Assembly (NCBI GenBank): GCA_013203145.1
Contig: JABMOV010000101.1
Span: forward strand, 1 to 40,734
Length of the DNA stretch: 40,734 nucleotides
Direction: 5' to 3'
DNA from: Fidelibacterota bacterium
GTDB taxonomy: Bacteria; Fidelibacterota; Marinisomatia; Marinisomatales; JABMOV01
Under the pieces are notes generated by a model. That model was not told the origin of the DNA, did not search any database, and worked only from the letters and a program-made list of their open reading frames with translations. Positions 7,594-16,183 of this stretch are shown piece by piece; positions within the stretch are counted from its first letter, which is position 1; each line of letters starts with the position of its first letter. The position numbers were made by a program, and so were the translations under genes.

Positions 7594-10500
7594 TTTCCTT
7601 TGATGACTTTTCCAAATTTTCAATTGAATTGATATCATCTGTAAGTGTATTAAAATATCGGCGAATCATATCTTGATAATCGCTTGAATAACCAGCTTTA
7701 AGGGCTTCATTTAATGCTTCTAAAGTTAAACTGCGACGTTGACCCATATCTGCTGGTAATCCACCAGGACCAGTGTAAGGAATGAATTGTGAGGCCGCCG
7801 TGGATTTTCGGTCTTCTTTCTCACCGCGCTGCATAAGTGATTTTTGACTATCCAACATACGTGACAAAATACGTTGTTGTCGTTCCTGCGTTTTCCGTGT
7901 AAAACGTTTTCGTTGTAAATCCTTGATGACTTCATCCATTTCTTTGGCGATCCCGGATAAATCTCCCAATCCTTTTTGCCCTTGAGAAGAACCTGTCATT
8001 TCATTCATCATTTCTTGCAAGGATTTCCTTACCTGTTGTTGTCCTGCCATCATGCGCTGCATCAATGATTGCTGTAATGATGATGCCATTTGACCCATGG
8101 CCAACTGCATCCCTTGCTGGTTTAATCCCTGTTGTTGCCCTACCATTTGTTGCATTTGCTTAAGAAACTGTTCATAGCCGCTGGCAGAGGATTGTCCAGA
8201 CTGCATATTCTGTGCTGTCTGATGTAAAGCCATTGCCGCTTGATTTAATGCCTCCATAGCCGTGGACTGGCTTGTTCCTGCTTCACGTGCATTACGCTCA
8301 GTAATGCTTTGAGTTGCTTGTTCCATAGAGGCAAAAGATTTTCCCATCATCTGTCCTATTTCAGGAGTTACAGCAAAGGTTTCGCGGGAAAGTTCCATCA
8401 AGGCTGACATAATTTGAGCAACCTGATCCTTTAATTGTTGTTGTGCGGCAGCCAAATCTCTCATTCTGGGGGAGTTCCGCGGTGTATTGTTGGTGGTGGT
8501 GTTTAACGTTTCCTGGGATTTTGATACCGCCAATACGTCGCGTAGAACGGATTGAAACTGAGCGGCCATCTCCATCCCTGTTTGTTGCTGGAATTGTTGC
8601 TGTATCATTTGTGCTTGTTGACGCAAAGATTGAATATCCTGTAATGCCATCTGACTGGATTGCTGTGCCTGTTGAGAATTTTGATTTGCTAATTGATCTA
8701 TCGTTTCTTCAAGATCAGATTGAGTCTGTTCTGATAGATCAGATGATTCTAAGTCCTCCAAAGATTCAGATGCCTGGGGACTAAACTCTTCCATGGCATC
8801 TGCCGCTTCTTTCATGGTTTCACGAATTTTTTCTAGTTCATCAACATTCCAATTTTCCTCTTGTTCAAGTCGCGCAAAAGTGGATTTATCTGTATCGGAG
8901 TCTGTCTTATCAATGCGTTCATCAAGAATATCCTGTTGCTCTTCTAATTGCGCAAGTCGATTGAGGACTTCATCCAATTTCTGTTCAGCTTGGATACGCT
9001 TAAAAATATCTAAATACCTATCTAGATTTTCTTCCATTTGCTCCATATTTGAGGCAAGATTTTCCATTGCGGATTGCAAATCTTCCATATTCATGGAATC
9101 CAGTGCTTGTTGCATATCTTCCATGCTTTTGAACAAATCTTCTGAAATAATGTCACTGAGTAATTGTTGAAGCTCTTGAAATTTTTGGATGAGCTCTTGA
9201 TTTAGGAGACCATGTTTTTCACCAAATTCTTCCATAGCCTGAAGCTGTTCGTTTAATTTTTGAAGTTTTTGTATTTCTTCGGATGTTTTTTCTAATATTT
9301 GTTCAATTTCCTGACGTTGTTCCCAATTTAGATTTTCAGATTTGAGAAGCTCAAGCCTTGAAGATTCGATTTGCTCTTGCAACTGTTGAACTTCTTCAAG
9401 ATTTACCTGGCTATAGTCTAGTAGTTCAGTCTGTTCCTCCTCCATTTTTTCATATAAATCAGCCAATGAGGGAACTCGGGCAATAAATGTTTCTGAAACA
9501 TATTTTTTGGGACCGCTGATGATATCATTGTCATACAATTCAAAATGAAAATGAATTTCATCTTCTGGCATAAGCCCTAAATCATCTAATGCCCAAAAAG
9601 ATTGAATATCCTGACTGAGTAAATAGGGATCACGGATATGAATAGAAAAAATGGAGATATACGGTTCCAATTCAAGATAACTGGGACGCCGGAGTTCATA
9701 TCCCACCTGTAAATTAGAAAATCCAAAATCATCTTCAATTTTTAAGTGTAGAGGAATAGCCTGATCACTGCCTAAGTCCAATTCTCGCTCAGGTGAAAGG
9801 ATGGTCATGTTTGGTGACGCATCAGGAAGTATTTGTAAATGGTAGGGTATAGGGTCACGATTGTTAATTCCGCGCTCATCTGCAAAATGAATCGTGAATT
9901 TCCCCTCTTGATCTAATGGGAATTGAACGGAAGCATAATTCCCCGAAATATCTAAGGGGATATTTTCATTGTTGAAGAGGATATACCCAGATCCAAGTTT
10001 TCGATTGGCTTTGAATTGTATGGATATACGGGATCCCAATAATCCTTGGATATTGGCTTGGTTACCAGAATGTATTTTTGGATCAAGTTGTGAATATTTT
10101 GGGGAAATCACCGTGATTGAAAAATCTTCCAACAGAGGTCGATCAGTAACGAGGATATTATAGACACCGGTTTCAACTCGTTCCCAAGGTTCCCAGAAAT
10201 GAGTAGAGGGCACAAAAGCCTGGTATGTATAATCACTAAAGATTTCAGTTAAATGAAAATTATATAGCCCGCTACTGTCTTGAATAGCCGTATAAATTTT
10301 TGATTTCGACTCATTATCAGTAGTCAATTGCAAATAGACTGTATCGGGCTCAGCATCTTGGGAAAGGATTAAAATTGTGGTTGGGTCGCCGCCTAATAAA
10401 TTGATATCACCCGTTGTACTTTTAAGTGAAAATGGGGTGGGAGCAGGGAAATGTGTACGCGGGTGAAGCAAACGATAAATAGCACCGTGGCTTTCGTCCC

Positions 10501-11014
10501 ACGATACCAAAACAGTTGTTGAAACAAGAACTAGTGCCACAAGAGACCGTAGTTTCCAACGGCGAATGTTCAGACTTGAGAAAATGGCATTGGCGTTTAA
10601 GGAGTGTAATTTATCATCAATAGTTTTGATGTAATGGGTGCTTAATTCAGGTGATGCGCTCTGTGTAAGAGTTCGCTCCAACTGAAGAGCATTGATAACA
10701 GCATCACCGCGGGAAAAGGCAAGAACACCGATTTTTTTTGCAAGGGTCTTTAATCTAAAACGATGTAAACGATTAAAAAGAATCATCAGCGAAAGAAATA
10801 TTATAAGTAGTAAACCAAGGTTGAAAAAAATGGAGACTAATACCCAAAGACTGAAACGAATATCAGATGAAAAATAGAACGTGCTTTCACTAATAATGAA
10901 TACGCCAAGAAGTAATATAAGGATACTATAAAGAACCCAGAATAGATGCTTACTATCAGCAATCAGTGCTGCGCTGCGAAATCGTTTCAGATGTTTCGAA
11001 ATGGGTTGATTCAT
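7583..11014 (-). CDS. DUF4175 family membrane protein with long coiled coil
   Basis: 1143 residues. Two membrane helices occupy about residues 25-45 and 56-84 and a third about 150-168. A beta-rich Ig-like periplasmic region follows (residues ~190-540, e.g. VTDRPLLEDFSITVISPKYS). Next is a long Glu/Gln coiled coil (about 560-780) and a Gln/Met-rich segment (about 800-1010, e.g. QQAQMIQQQFQQQTGMEM), then a basic tail. This domain order fits DUF4175 proteins, which commonly accompany DUF4159, TPR and MoxR/DUF58 genes. Its biochemical function is unknown. It starts 1 base after the DUF4159 stop. The long open frames opposite it are shadows of the repetitive coding sequence. Confidence 0.87.
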   Translation of the reverse strand: MNQPISKHLKRFRSAALIADSKHLFWVLYSILILLLGVFIISESTFYFSSDIRFSLWVLVSIFFNLGLLLIIFLSLMILFNRLHRFRLKTLAKKIGVLAFSRGDAVINALQLERTLTQSASPELSTHYIKTIDDKLHSLNANAIFSSLNIRRWKLRSLVALVLVSTTVLVSWDESHGAIYRLLHPRTHFPAPTPFSLKSTTGDINLLGGDPTTILILSQDAEPDTVYLQLTTDNESKSKIYTAIQDSSGLYNFHLTEIFSDYTYQAFVPSTHFWEPWERVETGVYNILVTDRPLLEDFSITVISPKYSQLDPKIHSGNQANIQGLLGSRISIQFKANRKLGSGYILFNNENIPLDISGNYASVQFPLDQEGKFTIHFADERGINNRDPIPYHLQILPDASPNMTILSPERELDLGSDQAIPLHLKIEDDFGFSNLQVGYELRRPSYLELEPYISIFSIHIRDPYLLSQDIQSFWALDDLGLMPEDEIHFHFELYDNDIISGPKKYVSETFIARVPSLADLYEKMEEEQTELLDYSQVNLEEVQQLQEQIESSRLELLKSENLNWEQRQEIEQILEKTSEEIQKLQKLNEQLQAMEEFGEKHGLLNQELIQKFQELQQLLSDIISEDLFKSMEDMQQALDSMNMEDLQSAMENLASNMEQMEENLDRYLDIFKRIQAEQKLDEVLNRLAQLEEQQDILDERIDKTDSDTDKSTFARLEQEENWNVDELEKIRETMKEAADAMEEFSPQASESLEDLESSDLSEQTQSDLEETIDQLANQNSQQAQQSSQMALQDIQSLRQQAQMIQQQFQQQTGMEMAAQFQSVLRDVLAVSKSQETLNTTTNNTPRNSPRMRDLAAAQQQLKDQVAQIMSALMELSRETFAVTPEIGQMMGKSFASMEQATQSITERNAREAGTSQSTAMEALNQAAMALHQTAQNMQSGQSSASGYEQFLKQMQQMVGQQQGLNQQGMQLAMGQMASSLQQSLMQRMMAGQQQVRKSLQEMMNEMTGSSQGQKGLGDLSGIAKEMDEVIKDLQRKRFTRKTQERQQRILSRMLDSQKSLMQRGEKEDRKSTAASQFIPYTGPGGLPADMGQRRSLTLEALNEALKAGYSSDYQDMIRRYFNTLTDDINSIENLEKSSKENDG

Positions 11015-11015
11015 T

Positions 11016-11666
11016 TTATTGTGTCAAAGCGTAATGGATAATATTGACACCCATTTTTAGAGCAGCCTCACGGATTGGTTGTGGATCATGATGAACCTCT
11101 TCATCTTCCCATCCATCACCTAAATCTGATTCATAAGTATAAAGCACCATGAGTCTATCATTGTCAAAAAGCCCTAAAGCTTGGGCGGGCTTCCCGTCGT
11201 GTTCATGCACTTTTGGCAGTCCCTGTGGGAAAGAATAAAAATTTGAAAAGAGATCATGGTCTGGTGGTAATTCTACAAAATCACGATTCGGAAACACTCG
11301 TTTCATTTCTCGTCGCAGTGATTTATCAAGTCCGTAATTATCATCGACATGAAGAAATGCTCCGTTTAATAGAAATTCCCTGAGAATATTGACTTCATTG
11401 TCAGAAAACCGAATATTTCCATGCCCGGTTATATACAGATATGGATAAGAATACAGTTCCTTGTCAGTTAATTTGATTCGCGCTTCTTCGCGTTCTACTT
11501 TAATGGGAGTATTAATGGAAACATACATTAAAAGATTTGACAAACTACTGGGGTCACAATACCAATCACCCCCACCACCATAGTGAATCCTGGCAATAGA
11601 AAAGTTTTGCCCTAAAATGAGGGTTGTTATGTTAATTAGTCCAATCAGTATAAATTGTTTAACCAT
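11016..11666 (-). CDS. DUF4159 domain protein, secreted
   Basis: A 216-residue protein with a signal peptide (cleavage around residue 19, LILGQ) followed by the DUF4159 domain. Its marks are ARIHYGGGGDWYCDPSSL, YITGHGNIRFSDNE, GAFLHVDDNYG, PPDHDLF and the glycine/acid-rich SDLGDGWEDEEVH. The fold is related to class I glutaminase-like/ThuA-like domains by family knowledge, and activity is unknown. AAAGGA precedes the ATG. It is the first gene of a seven-gene minus-strand operon, so the promoter should lie in 11667-11760. MoxR and DUF58 partners often found with this gene are not in this window. Confidence 0.87.
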   Translation of the reverse strand: MVKQFILIGLINITTLILGQNFSIARIHYGGGGDWYCDPSSLSNLLMYVSINTPIKVEREEARIKLTDKELYSYPYLYITGHGNIRFSDNEVNILREFLLNGAFLHVDDNYGLDKSLRREMKRVFPNRDFVELPPDHDLFSNFYSFPQGLPKVHEHDGKPAQALGLFDNDRLMVLYTYESDLGDGWEDEEVHHDPQPIREAALKMGVNIIHYALTQ

Positions 11667-11890
11667 GAAAATCCTTTAATGGGAAAAACCGATTTTGGTT
11701 CCGTCAATAAATTAGGACTATTTCAATGGTTCTCAGCAAAATATTTCTGATAATTTGACACATGAAATACACATTAATCTTATGTTAATCCATTCACTGT
11801 ATCATTTTTTAGCAATCTTTGATGAACTATGTGTAATATTTTGTATCAATTAGCTATTATAAACGACGGTTATCGACGAAGATTTGGTTT
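11667..11890. other. Intergenic region between divergent DUF4159 operon and pilin gene
   Basis: No gene was seen. It must hold the promoter of the seven-gene minus-strand operon and the regulatory region of the first pilin gene. ACATTAAT at 11771-11778 and ACGACGG at 11863-11869 recur upstream of the second pilin gene. The ACGACGG copy lies at an identical distance from the -24 element in both places. Confidence 0.5.
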
Positions 11891-11905
11891 TGGCACGTTA
11901 GTTGT
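11891..11905 (+). promoter_or_regulatory. Sigma-54-like promoter (-24/-12) for pilin gene 1
   Basis: TGGCACG at 11891-11897 is a perfect -24 element. TTGT at 11902-11905 sits in the -12 position (consensus TTGC), with the required 10 bases between GG and the -12 dinucleotide. The element ends 53 bases before the pilin ATG. The -12 deviates by one base, so this would be weak or need strong activation. Activator dependence is known for pilA promoters in several Proteobacteria; extension to this organism is inference. Confidence 0.6.
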
Positions 11906-11958
11906 AAAAGTTGAGGTGATAGATTTTTAAAAGAAAGCAAACAAACGGAGAGATAGTC

Positions 11959-12390
11959 ATGAGAAGTCAAAAAGGTTTTACCTTAATCGAATTAATTATG
12001 GTCATTGTTATTTTGGGTATTTTAGCAGCAGTAGTTGTACCAAAATTCTTTGATTTTACAACAGATGCACATAAATCAAATGTTGAATCAGTAATCGGAA
12101 CAATAAAAACTGGTTTAGAAATTTATGCCGCTGATCAAATTGTTAACAATGGCTACAAAAAATTTATTAAAGGCGCAGATTTCGCTTTATCCGACGTATT
12201 GGATCAAATTCCCGAAAATTGGTCTATAATTGGTGCTTCCGGTGACGCATGCGTAATTAAATATGACGGTGATTCTAATTATAGTGGTGGCGTATTGGTA
12301 GACTATAATTGCACTGGAGCAGCTGGAGCCCCATATACAATGATTTTAGATGGTGCTGCTTACGGATGGGCCGACAATAAAACATTCTAG
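11959..12390 (+). CDS. Type IV pilin-like protein 1 (class III signal peptide)
   Basis: A 143-residue protein starting MRSQKGFTLIELIMVIVILG. This is a textbook prepilin leader: basic, cleaved after Gly6, new N-terminal Phe methylated, conserved Glu5 of the mature protein, then a hydrophobic helix. The rest is a short globular head with two Cys (CVIKYD and YNCTGA) that could pair in a terminal loop. It may be the major pilin or a pseudopilin; size does not decide. GGAGAG precedes the ATG. It is flanked by a sigma-54-like promoter and a strong terminator, so it is probably monocistronic. It is a paralogue of the gene at 12706, with matching helix and DAHK..V.S.IG segments. Confidence 0.9.
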   Translation: MRSQKGFTLIELIMVIVILGILAAVVVPKFFDFTTDAHKSNVESVIGTIKTGLEIYAADQIVNNGYKKFIKGADFALSDVLDQIPENWSIIGASGDACVIKYDGDSNYSGGVLVDYNCTGAAGAPYTMILDGAAYGWADNKTF

Positions 12391-12410
12391 TTAGCACAAC
12401 TTTAATACTT

Positions 12411-12447
12411 GAAACAGAGGGTTTTATTACCCTCTGTTTCTTTCTTT
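12411..12447 (+). terminator. Rho-independent terminator of pilin gene 1
   Basis: A perfect 11-bp stem, GAAACAGAGGG (12411-12421) with CCCTCTGTTTC (12430-12440), has an 8-base loop and is followed by TTTCTTT. It starts 21 bases after the stop codon. Confidence 0.88.
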
Positions 12448-12554
12448 AGTCACTTCAAAACACTGAAGATTAACCTTAGAAAAATGTTTAATAACAAGAG
12501 ACACCAGACACAGCAAAGGAACTCAAATGAGTTTCTTATTTTTGTTTCATTACA

Positions 12555-12568
12555 TTACATTAATGTAA
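12555..12568. promoter_or_regulatory. 14-bp perfect palindrome upstream of pilin gene 2
   Basis: TTACATTAATGTAA is a perfect dyad centred about 98 bases before the transcription start expected from the sigma-54 element at 12633. That is where NtrC/PilR-type enhancer-binding proteins usually sit. The role is inferred from symmetry and position only. Confidence 0.4.
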
Positions 12569-12632
12569 AGTTTTGACTAAAATACATAGACTTAAAGAAA
12601 TTATACGACGGATTAAAATTGCAAAGTAGCAT

Positions 12633-12648
12633 TGGCACATATTTTGCT
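12633..12648 (+). promoter_or_regulatory. Sigma-54-like promoter (-24/-12) for pilin gene 2
   Basis: TGGCAC at 12633-12638 and TTGCT at 12644-12648 match the sigma-54 consensus. GG and GC are exactly 10 bases apart, and the element is preceded by T as usual. The -12 GC ends 58 bases before the pilin ATG. This is the better of the two pilin promoters. It implies a PilR/NtrC-like activator, which is not encoded in the window. Confidence 0.7.
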
Positions 12649-12705
12649 TTAAATAGTGAGATGGCAACCAAAATAAAATAAAAGATTTTTACGCAGGAGA
12701 ACAAA

Positions 12706-13143
12706 ATGAAGATTAGAAATTCAAATGGATTTACGCTTATTGAATTGATTATGGTAATTGTAATTTTAGGTATTCTATCTACTGTATTAGTCCCTAGATA
12801 TTTTAATTTTGCAGAAGATGCACATAAAGCAACTGTAGATTCATTTATTGGAAATGTAAAATCGTCACTTTTCATGTACGCTAGTGATCAGATTCTAACA
12901 TCAGGTGTACGTGCCTATCCAGACGGAGATGATTTTGAAAATACTGCAGGATTACAGTTCGGAATAGTTTTTGACGAAATTCCAAATAATTGGAATATTG
13001 TAGCTTCCGGGAACAATATGGTGATTTTTGAATATTCAAAAACCGATCCTCTCACGCAAATACGATATACTTGTGATGGAACAGATGTGTATACATTAGA
13101 ATTAATTCAAGGACCTCCTTATATTTTGAATCCAGATGGCTAG
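12706..13143 (+). CDS. Type IV pilin-like protein 2 (class III signal peptide)
   Basis: A 145-residue protein starting MKIRNSNGFTLIELIMVIVI. The prepilin peptidase site is after Gly8, the mature Glu5 is present, and an amphipathic helix follows. It shares with pilin 1 the pattern DAHKATVDSFIGNVK..L..YASDQI and the EIPNNWNI segment, so the pair arose by duplication. The head domain differs and carries only one Cys (RYTCDG), so no intramolecular disulfide is possible. AGGAGA lies before the ATG. It has its own sigma-54-like promoter and terminator. It could be a major pilin variant or a minor pilin. Confidence 0.9.
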   Translation: MKIRNSNGFTLIELIMVIVILGILSTVLVPRYFNFAEDAHKATVDSFIGNVKSSLFMYASDQILTSGVRAYPDGDDFENTAGLQFGIVFDEIPNNWNIVASGNNMVIFEYSKTDPLTQIRYTCDGTDVYTLELIQGPPYILNPDG

Positions 13144-13162
13144 ATAATAAATAGTGTTATAT

Positions 13163-13192
13163 AAAAAGGGCGATTTTATTGCCCTTTTTTTT
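13163..13192 (+). terminator. Rho-independent terminator of pilin gene 2
   Basis: AAAAAGGGC (13163-13171) pairs with GCCCTTTTT (13181-13189) over a 9-base loop and runs into a T tract. It starts 19 bases after the stop codon. Confidence 0.88.
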
Positions 13193-13239
13193 TATTTGTA
13201 AAACTTGCTCTATATTAATGAAATCTGCAATTTCCATGG

Positions 13240-15054
13240 ATGTTGACACAACACAATAAACATTTCCTCATCACTTTCTGGGTCTGCACTGCACTAATGG
13301 CTTATAACAGCCAACCAACTAGTATTCAAAACCCTGAAGAGTCGATTTCCACTCCCAGCCATTGGAAAGACAGATTATTTCATCGACGAGAATTTCATGA
13401 ACCCATAAAATTTATACCACTGGAATTGCGATATGGAATTGGATACTATGGCGGTGGTGGTAATTGGGTATTAGATACAAAATCAAATTGGATACGGTAT
13501 GATCAGGCTGTCACAAGATTTGATGGTGGAGAGGTTAATGGTCGAATTTTACATGCCATTGATTTAGATTTCTTTAAAACCAATTTTACACATTTTATTT
13601 TAAAATCAAGTTGGGCAGATATCGTTTCTGGAATCAATTTTCGCTATGCTAGCCTCCTTTATTCAAATTCGCTTCCCATTTCTGAGTGGGGACAAACAAA
13701 CACAAGCTGGGGAGTTGGGAGCAAACAATTTTCACCTCGTATTTTATCACTTGGATTATCACATTCTTTACATCTTCAATGGTTTGAAACGTGGTTTATA
13801 CAATCGAATTATACGTTTGGTTTAGCTTCTTCAAAGTTCTATCAAACAACTGATGGTGGCTTGGATGCTGACCCTTCCGGCTGGGGGACAGCGGTTTCCT
13901 ACTCTATTGGTATCAGATATATATTGGATCCCGGATTGGATAATCGATTTTCCGTTGGATTAGAATTTCACAACGGATATACGAAAATAAACCGTATTTC
14001 AGATAATAATGAGGTTACACCAATTAAGGGATTTACGTTACAAGACTTTGGTGTACGATTATCACTTTCGGCATTTTATGGTGGTAAGCGAACGAGCGGT
14101 GATTTAGCTAAATCATATTTCTATCAAGGGGATTATTTATCTTCACGAGAAAACTTTGCCGCTTTTATTAAAGAATATCCAAACCATACAAATCGCTATA
14201 AAGCGGAAGAATTTCTTAAAGCATGCAATATCAAAATTCCCGAACAGTTATTTATTGAAGGCAAACAGTTTGAAGAACATAATCAGTGGGAAAAGGCCGT
14301 AGAGCGATTTGAGCGTGCAAAATTATTGACAAAAAATAGTGAACTAAAGAATTCGGTAAATCATCATTTAAATCGTATTGCTCGCATTCAATTACATAAT
14401 GCAGAAATATTATTGGAAAATAAATCTGCTCAGGATGCCTATAAGCTTGTGATGCAAACGAGTCGCTATTCTAATGAAGCCCAGGATGAAATGAATCGAT
14501 TTCAAGCAGAAGCTCTTTTGGCGAAAGCACAAAAGGCCATGGATCACGGTCTGATTTACAAATCGCTGGAATTCATAAATCTAGCCTTAGAGGTTTATCC
14601 AGACTTTGCCGCAAAAAGTAGTGCCCTTCGATATCGGGCTGCTGGACTGTTGATCTCAGATGCTAATACTGCTGAAGACAGTGAAGATATCACATTCGCA
14701 ATTTATTCTCTAGAAAACGCAAAAAAGATTTCCGGCGGTTTGGGTGAAAAAAACGAAAAAATATTAGATGAATTACTGGAACGATTGGCGTTAATCGATG
14801 AAAGAGATATCCGAAAATCAGTTATAATTAAAACCGACACGGAACGGCAAAAACTAGAAGCAAAAATTAAGGGAAGGATAAATATTGGAATGACGGTTCC
14901 ACAGATTCAGGATCGCCTTGGTGAACCGCATCAAAGAAAACTGGAAACGGTCAAGGGGGAAGATATCCAATTATGGATATATCATCTGGAGAAGGGAAAT
15001 GATCTACAACTATCTTTTCGTGAATTTATATTGTTTAAAATAGACGAAAAGTAA
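13240..15054 (+). CDS. Outer-membrane-type protein with TPR region and BamE/SmpA-like C-terminus
   Basis: A 604-residue protein. The N-terminal ~290 residues are Gly/aromatic-rich alternating strands (RYGIGYYGGGGNWV, FTLQDFGVRLSLSAFYGG) suggesting a small beta-barrel or surface domain. The middle (about 295-520) is TPR-like (YFYQGDYLSSRENFAAFI, NQWEKAVERFERAKLL). The last ~58 residues (INIGMTVPQIQDRLGEPHQR, then a predicted strand ending LFKIDEK) match the SmpA/OmlA (BamE-like) fold. A hydrophobic leader spans about residues 8-20. No clear Shine-Dalgarno site precedes the ATG. It follows the pilin genes but behind a terminator, so co-function is unproven. An envelope assembly or anchoring role is inference. 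Confidence 0.68.
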   Translation: MLTQHNKHFLITFWVCTALMAYNSQPTSIQNPEESISTPSHWKDRLFHRREFHEPIKFIPLELRYGIGYYGGGGNWVLDTKSNWIRYDQAVTRFDGGEVNGRILHAIDLDFFKTNFTHFILKSSWADIVSGINFRYASLLYSNSLPISEWGQTNTSWGVGSKQFSPRILSLGLSHSLHLQWFETWFIQSNYTFGLASSKFYQTTDGGLDADPSGWGTAVSYSIGIRYILDPGLDNRFSVGLEFHNGYTKINRISDNNEVTPIKGFTLQDFGVRLSLSAFYGGKRTSGDLAKSYFYQGDYLSSRENFAAFIKEYPNHTNRYKAEEFLKACNIKIPEQLFIEGKQFEEHNQWEKAVERFERAKLLTKNSELKNSVNHHLNRIARIQLHNAEILLENKSAQDAYKLVMQTSRYSNEAQDEMNRFQAEALLAKAQKAMDHGLIYKSLEFINLALEVYPDFAAKSSALRYRAAGLLISDANTAEDSEDITFAIYSLENAKKISGGLGEKNEKILDELLERLALIDERDIRKSVIIKTDTERQKLEAKIKGRINIGMTVPQIQDRLGEPHQRKLETVKGEDIQLWIYHLEKGNDLQLSFREFILFKIDEK

Positions 15055-15058
15055 TTAT

Positions 15059-16183
15059 CTATAACAAATGAGAGTTTTTCGTTATAAAAGAGACTTCCTG
15101 ATAAATTACTTTTAACACTCCCGCTGCAGGGACAGCAAACAACATACCCATGGGTCCCATTAAGGTTCCTCCGATAAGCAAAGCAATCATGACCATAATT
15201 GGATGTAGTCCCACGCTCTCACCAACGAGTACGGGTGTGACAAGATTATTATCAATTTGCTGAACGATTAAAAACATCACTGCAATATCAAAAATATAAA
15301 AGGGCGATGGCACGGGTGTGATTCCAAAAAGTACATGATTCAAAGCGATATCATTGCCAAGATTATTCATTACAGCAATCACTATGGCAGGGATCATTCC
15401 TACAAAAGGTCCTACAAGAGGGATCAAATTGGCCAAGCCGGCAATCGTTCCGATGAATACAATCAATGTGAGATTAGCACCGCCTAGGTTCAGGAAAAAC
15501 AATCCCACAATGGACATAACAGCGACACTAACGGCAGCTAATAATTGTCCAGTGAGGTAATTGGATATTTGATGTTCAATATTGTAGATCATTCTGAGTC
15601 CCACTTCAAAAAATTTGTTTGGTAAAAACCGTACCAAAGACTTTTTGAAATGATGGTATTCAAATAACAGGATTATTGTAAAAATAAAGACCATAACGGT
15701 TGTGAATAGGAACCCACCAACAGCACCGACCATAGATAATAAATTTTGCAATGTGCTTTTAACGTATCCCTGAATCTTACTCACCAAGGCAGTCTGATTA
15801 TCGGTTTCATTTAAATCAAAAGCCGGAAGTTTTTCCTGAATCAGGTTTGTGAGATCAGAAATATATTCTTCTTGATTTAGCTTAACTGAAAAGTCTTTGG
15901 CCTGATCAACAAAATTTGAAACAAAGCTACCCAAAAATGTCACAATGATAGTGATGGATACAACCGTAATAATGAGGACACTAAATCCGCGACTATTTAT
16001 TTTTCGTTCTAGATAATCAACCAGAGGTAATAGAATTGTCGTAAACAAAAATGTGAAGATTAACATAGTCACAACATTTGATATGTATGGCCAAATAATA
16101 TAAATGAAACCAACAACCAATAAACCAACAACCAGGCGATAAAACTTTAACATTGGATCATGTGAGATGGCTTGCGTACTCAT
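15059..16183 (-). CDS. AI-2E family transporter (PerM/YdiK-like permease)
   Basis: A 374-residue polytopic membrane protein with about seven to eight helices: two near the N-terminus (residues ~15-65), one at ~72-92, one at ~158-182, and a C-terminal block from ~215 to 365. Family marks are the GLANLIPLVGPFVGMIPA loop near residues 253-270 and LVGESVGLHPIMVMIALLIGG in the last third. Members have been linked to autoinducer-2 export or Na+/H+ antiport, and the substrate here is unknown. The start overlaps the stop of the cNMP-binding gene by 4 bases, so the two are co-expressed and the permease may be linked to that regulator. Confidence 0.9.
   Translation of the reverse strand: MSTQAISHDPMLKFYRLVVGLLVVGFIYIIWPYISNVVTMLIFTFLFTTILLPLVDYLERKINSRGFSVLIITVVSITIIVTFLGSFVSNFVDQAKDFSVKLNQEEYISDLTNLIQEKLPAFDLNETDNQTALVSKIQGYVKSTLQNLLSMVGAVGGFLFTTVMVFIFTIILLFEYHHFKKSLVRFLPNKFFEVGLRMIYNIEHQISNYLTGQLLAAVSVAVMSIVGLFFLNLGGANLTLIVFIGTIAGLANLIPLVGPFVGMIPAIVIAVMNNLGNDIALNHVLFGITPVPSPFYIFDIAVMFLIVQQIDNNLVTPVLVGESVGLHPIMVMIALLIGGTLMGPMGMLFAVPAAGVLKVIYQEVSFITKNSHLL

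Noticed and set aside
8443..9170. Open frames of 113 and 125 codons opposite the DUF4175 gene
   Set aside because: They are antisense to a repetitive Gln/Glu/Ser coiled-coil sequence, which leaves long open frames by composition. The Ser-rich translation has no family likeness.
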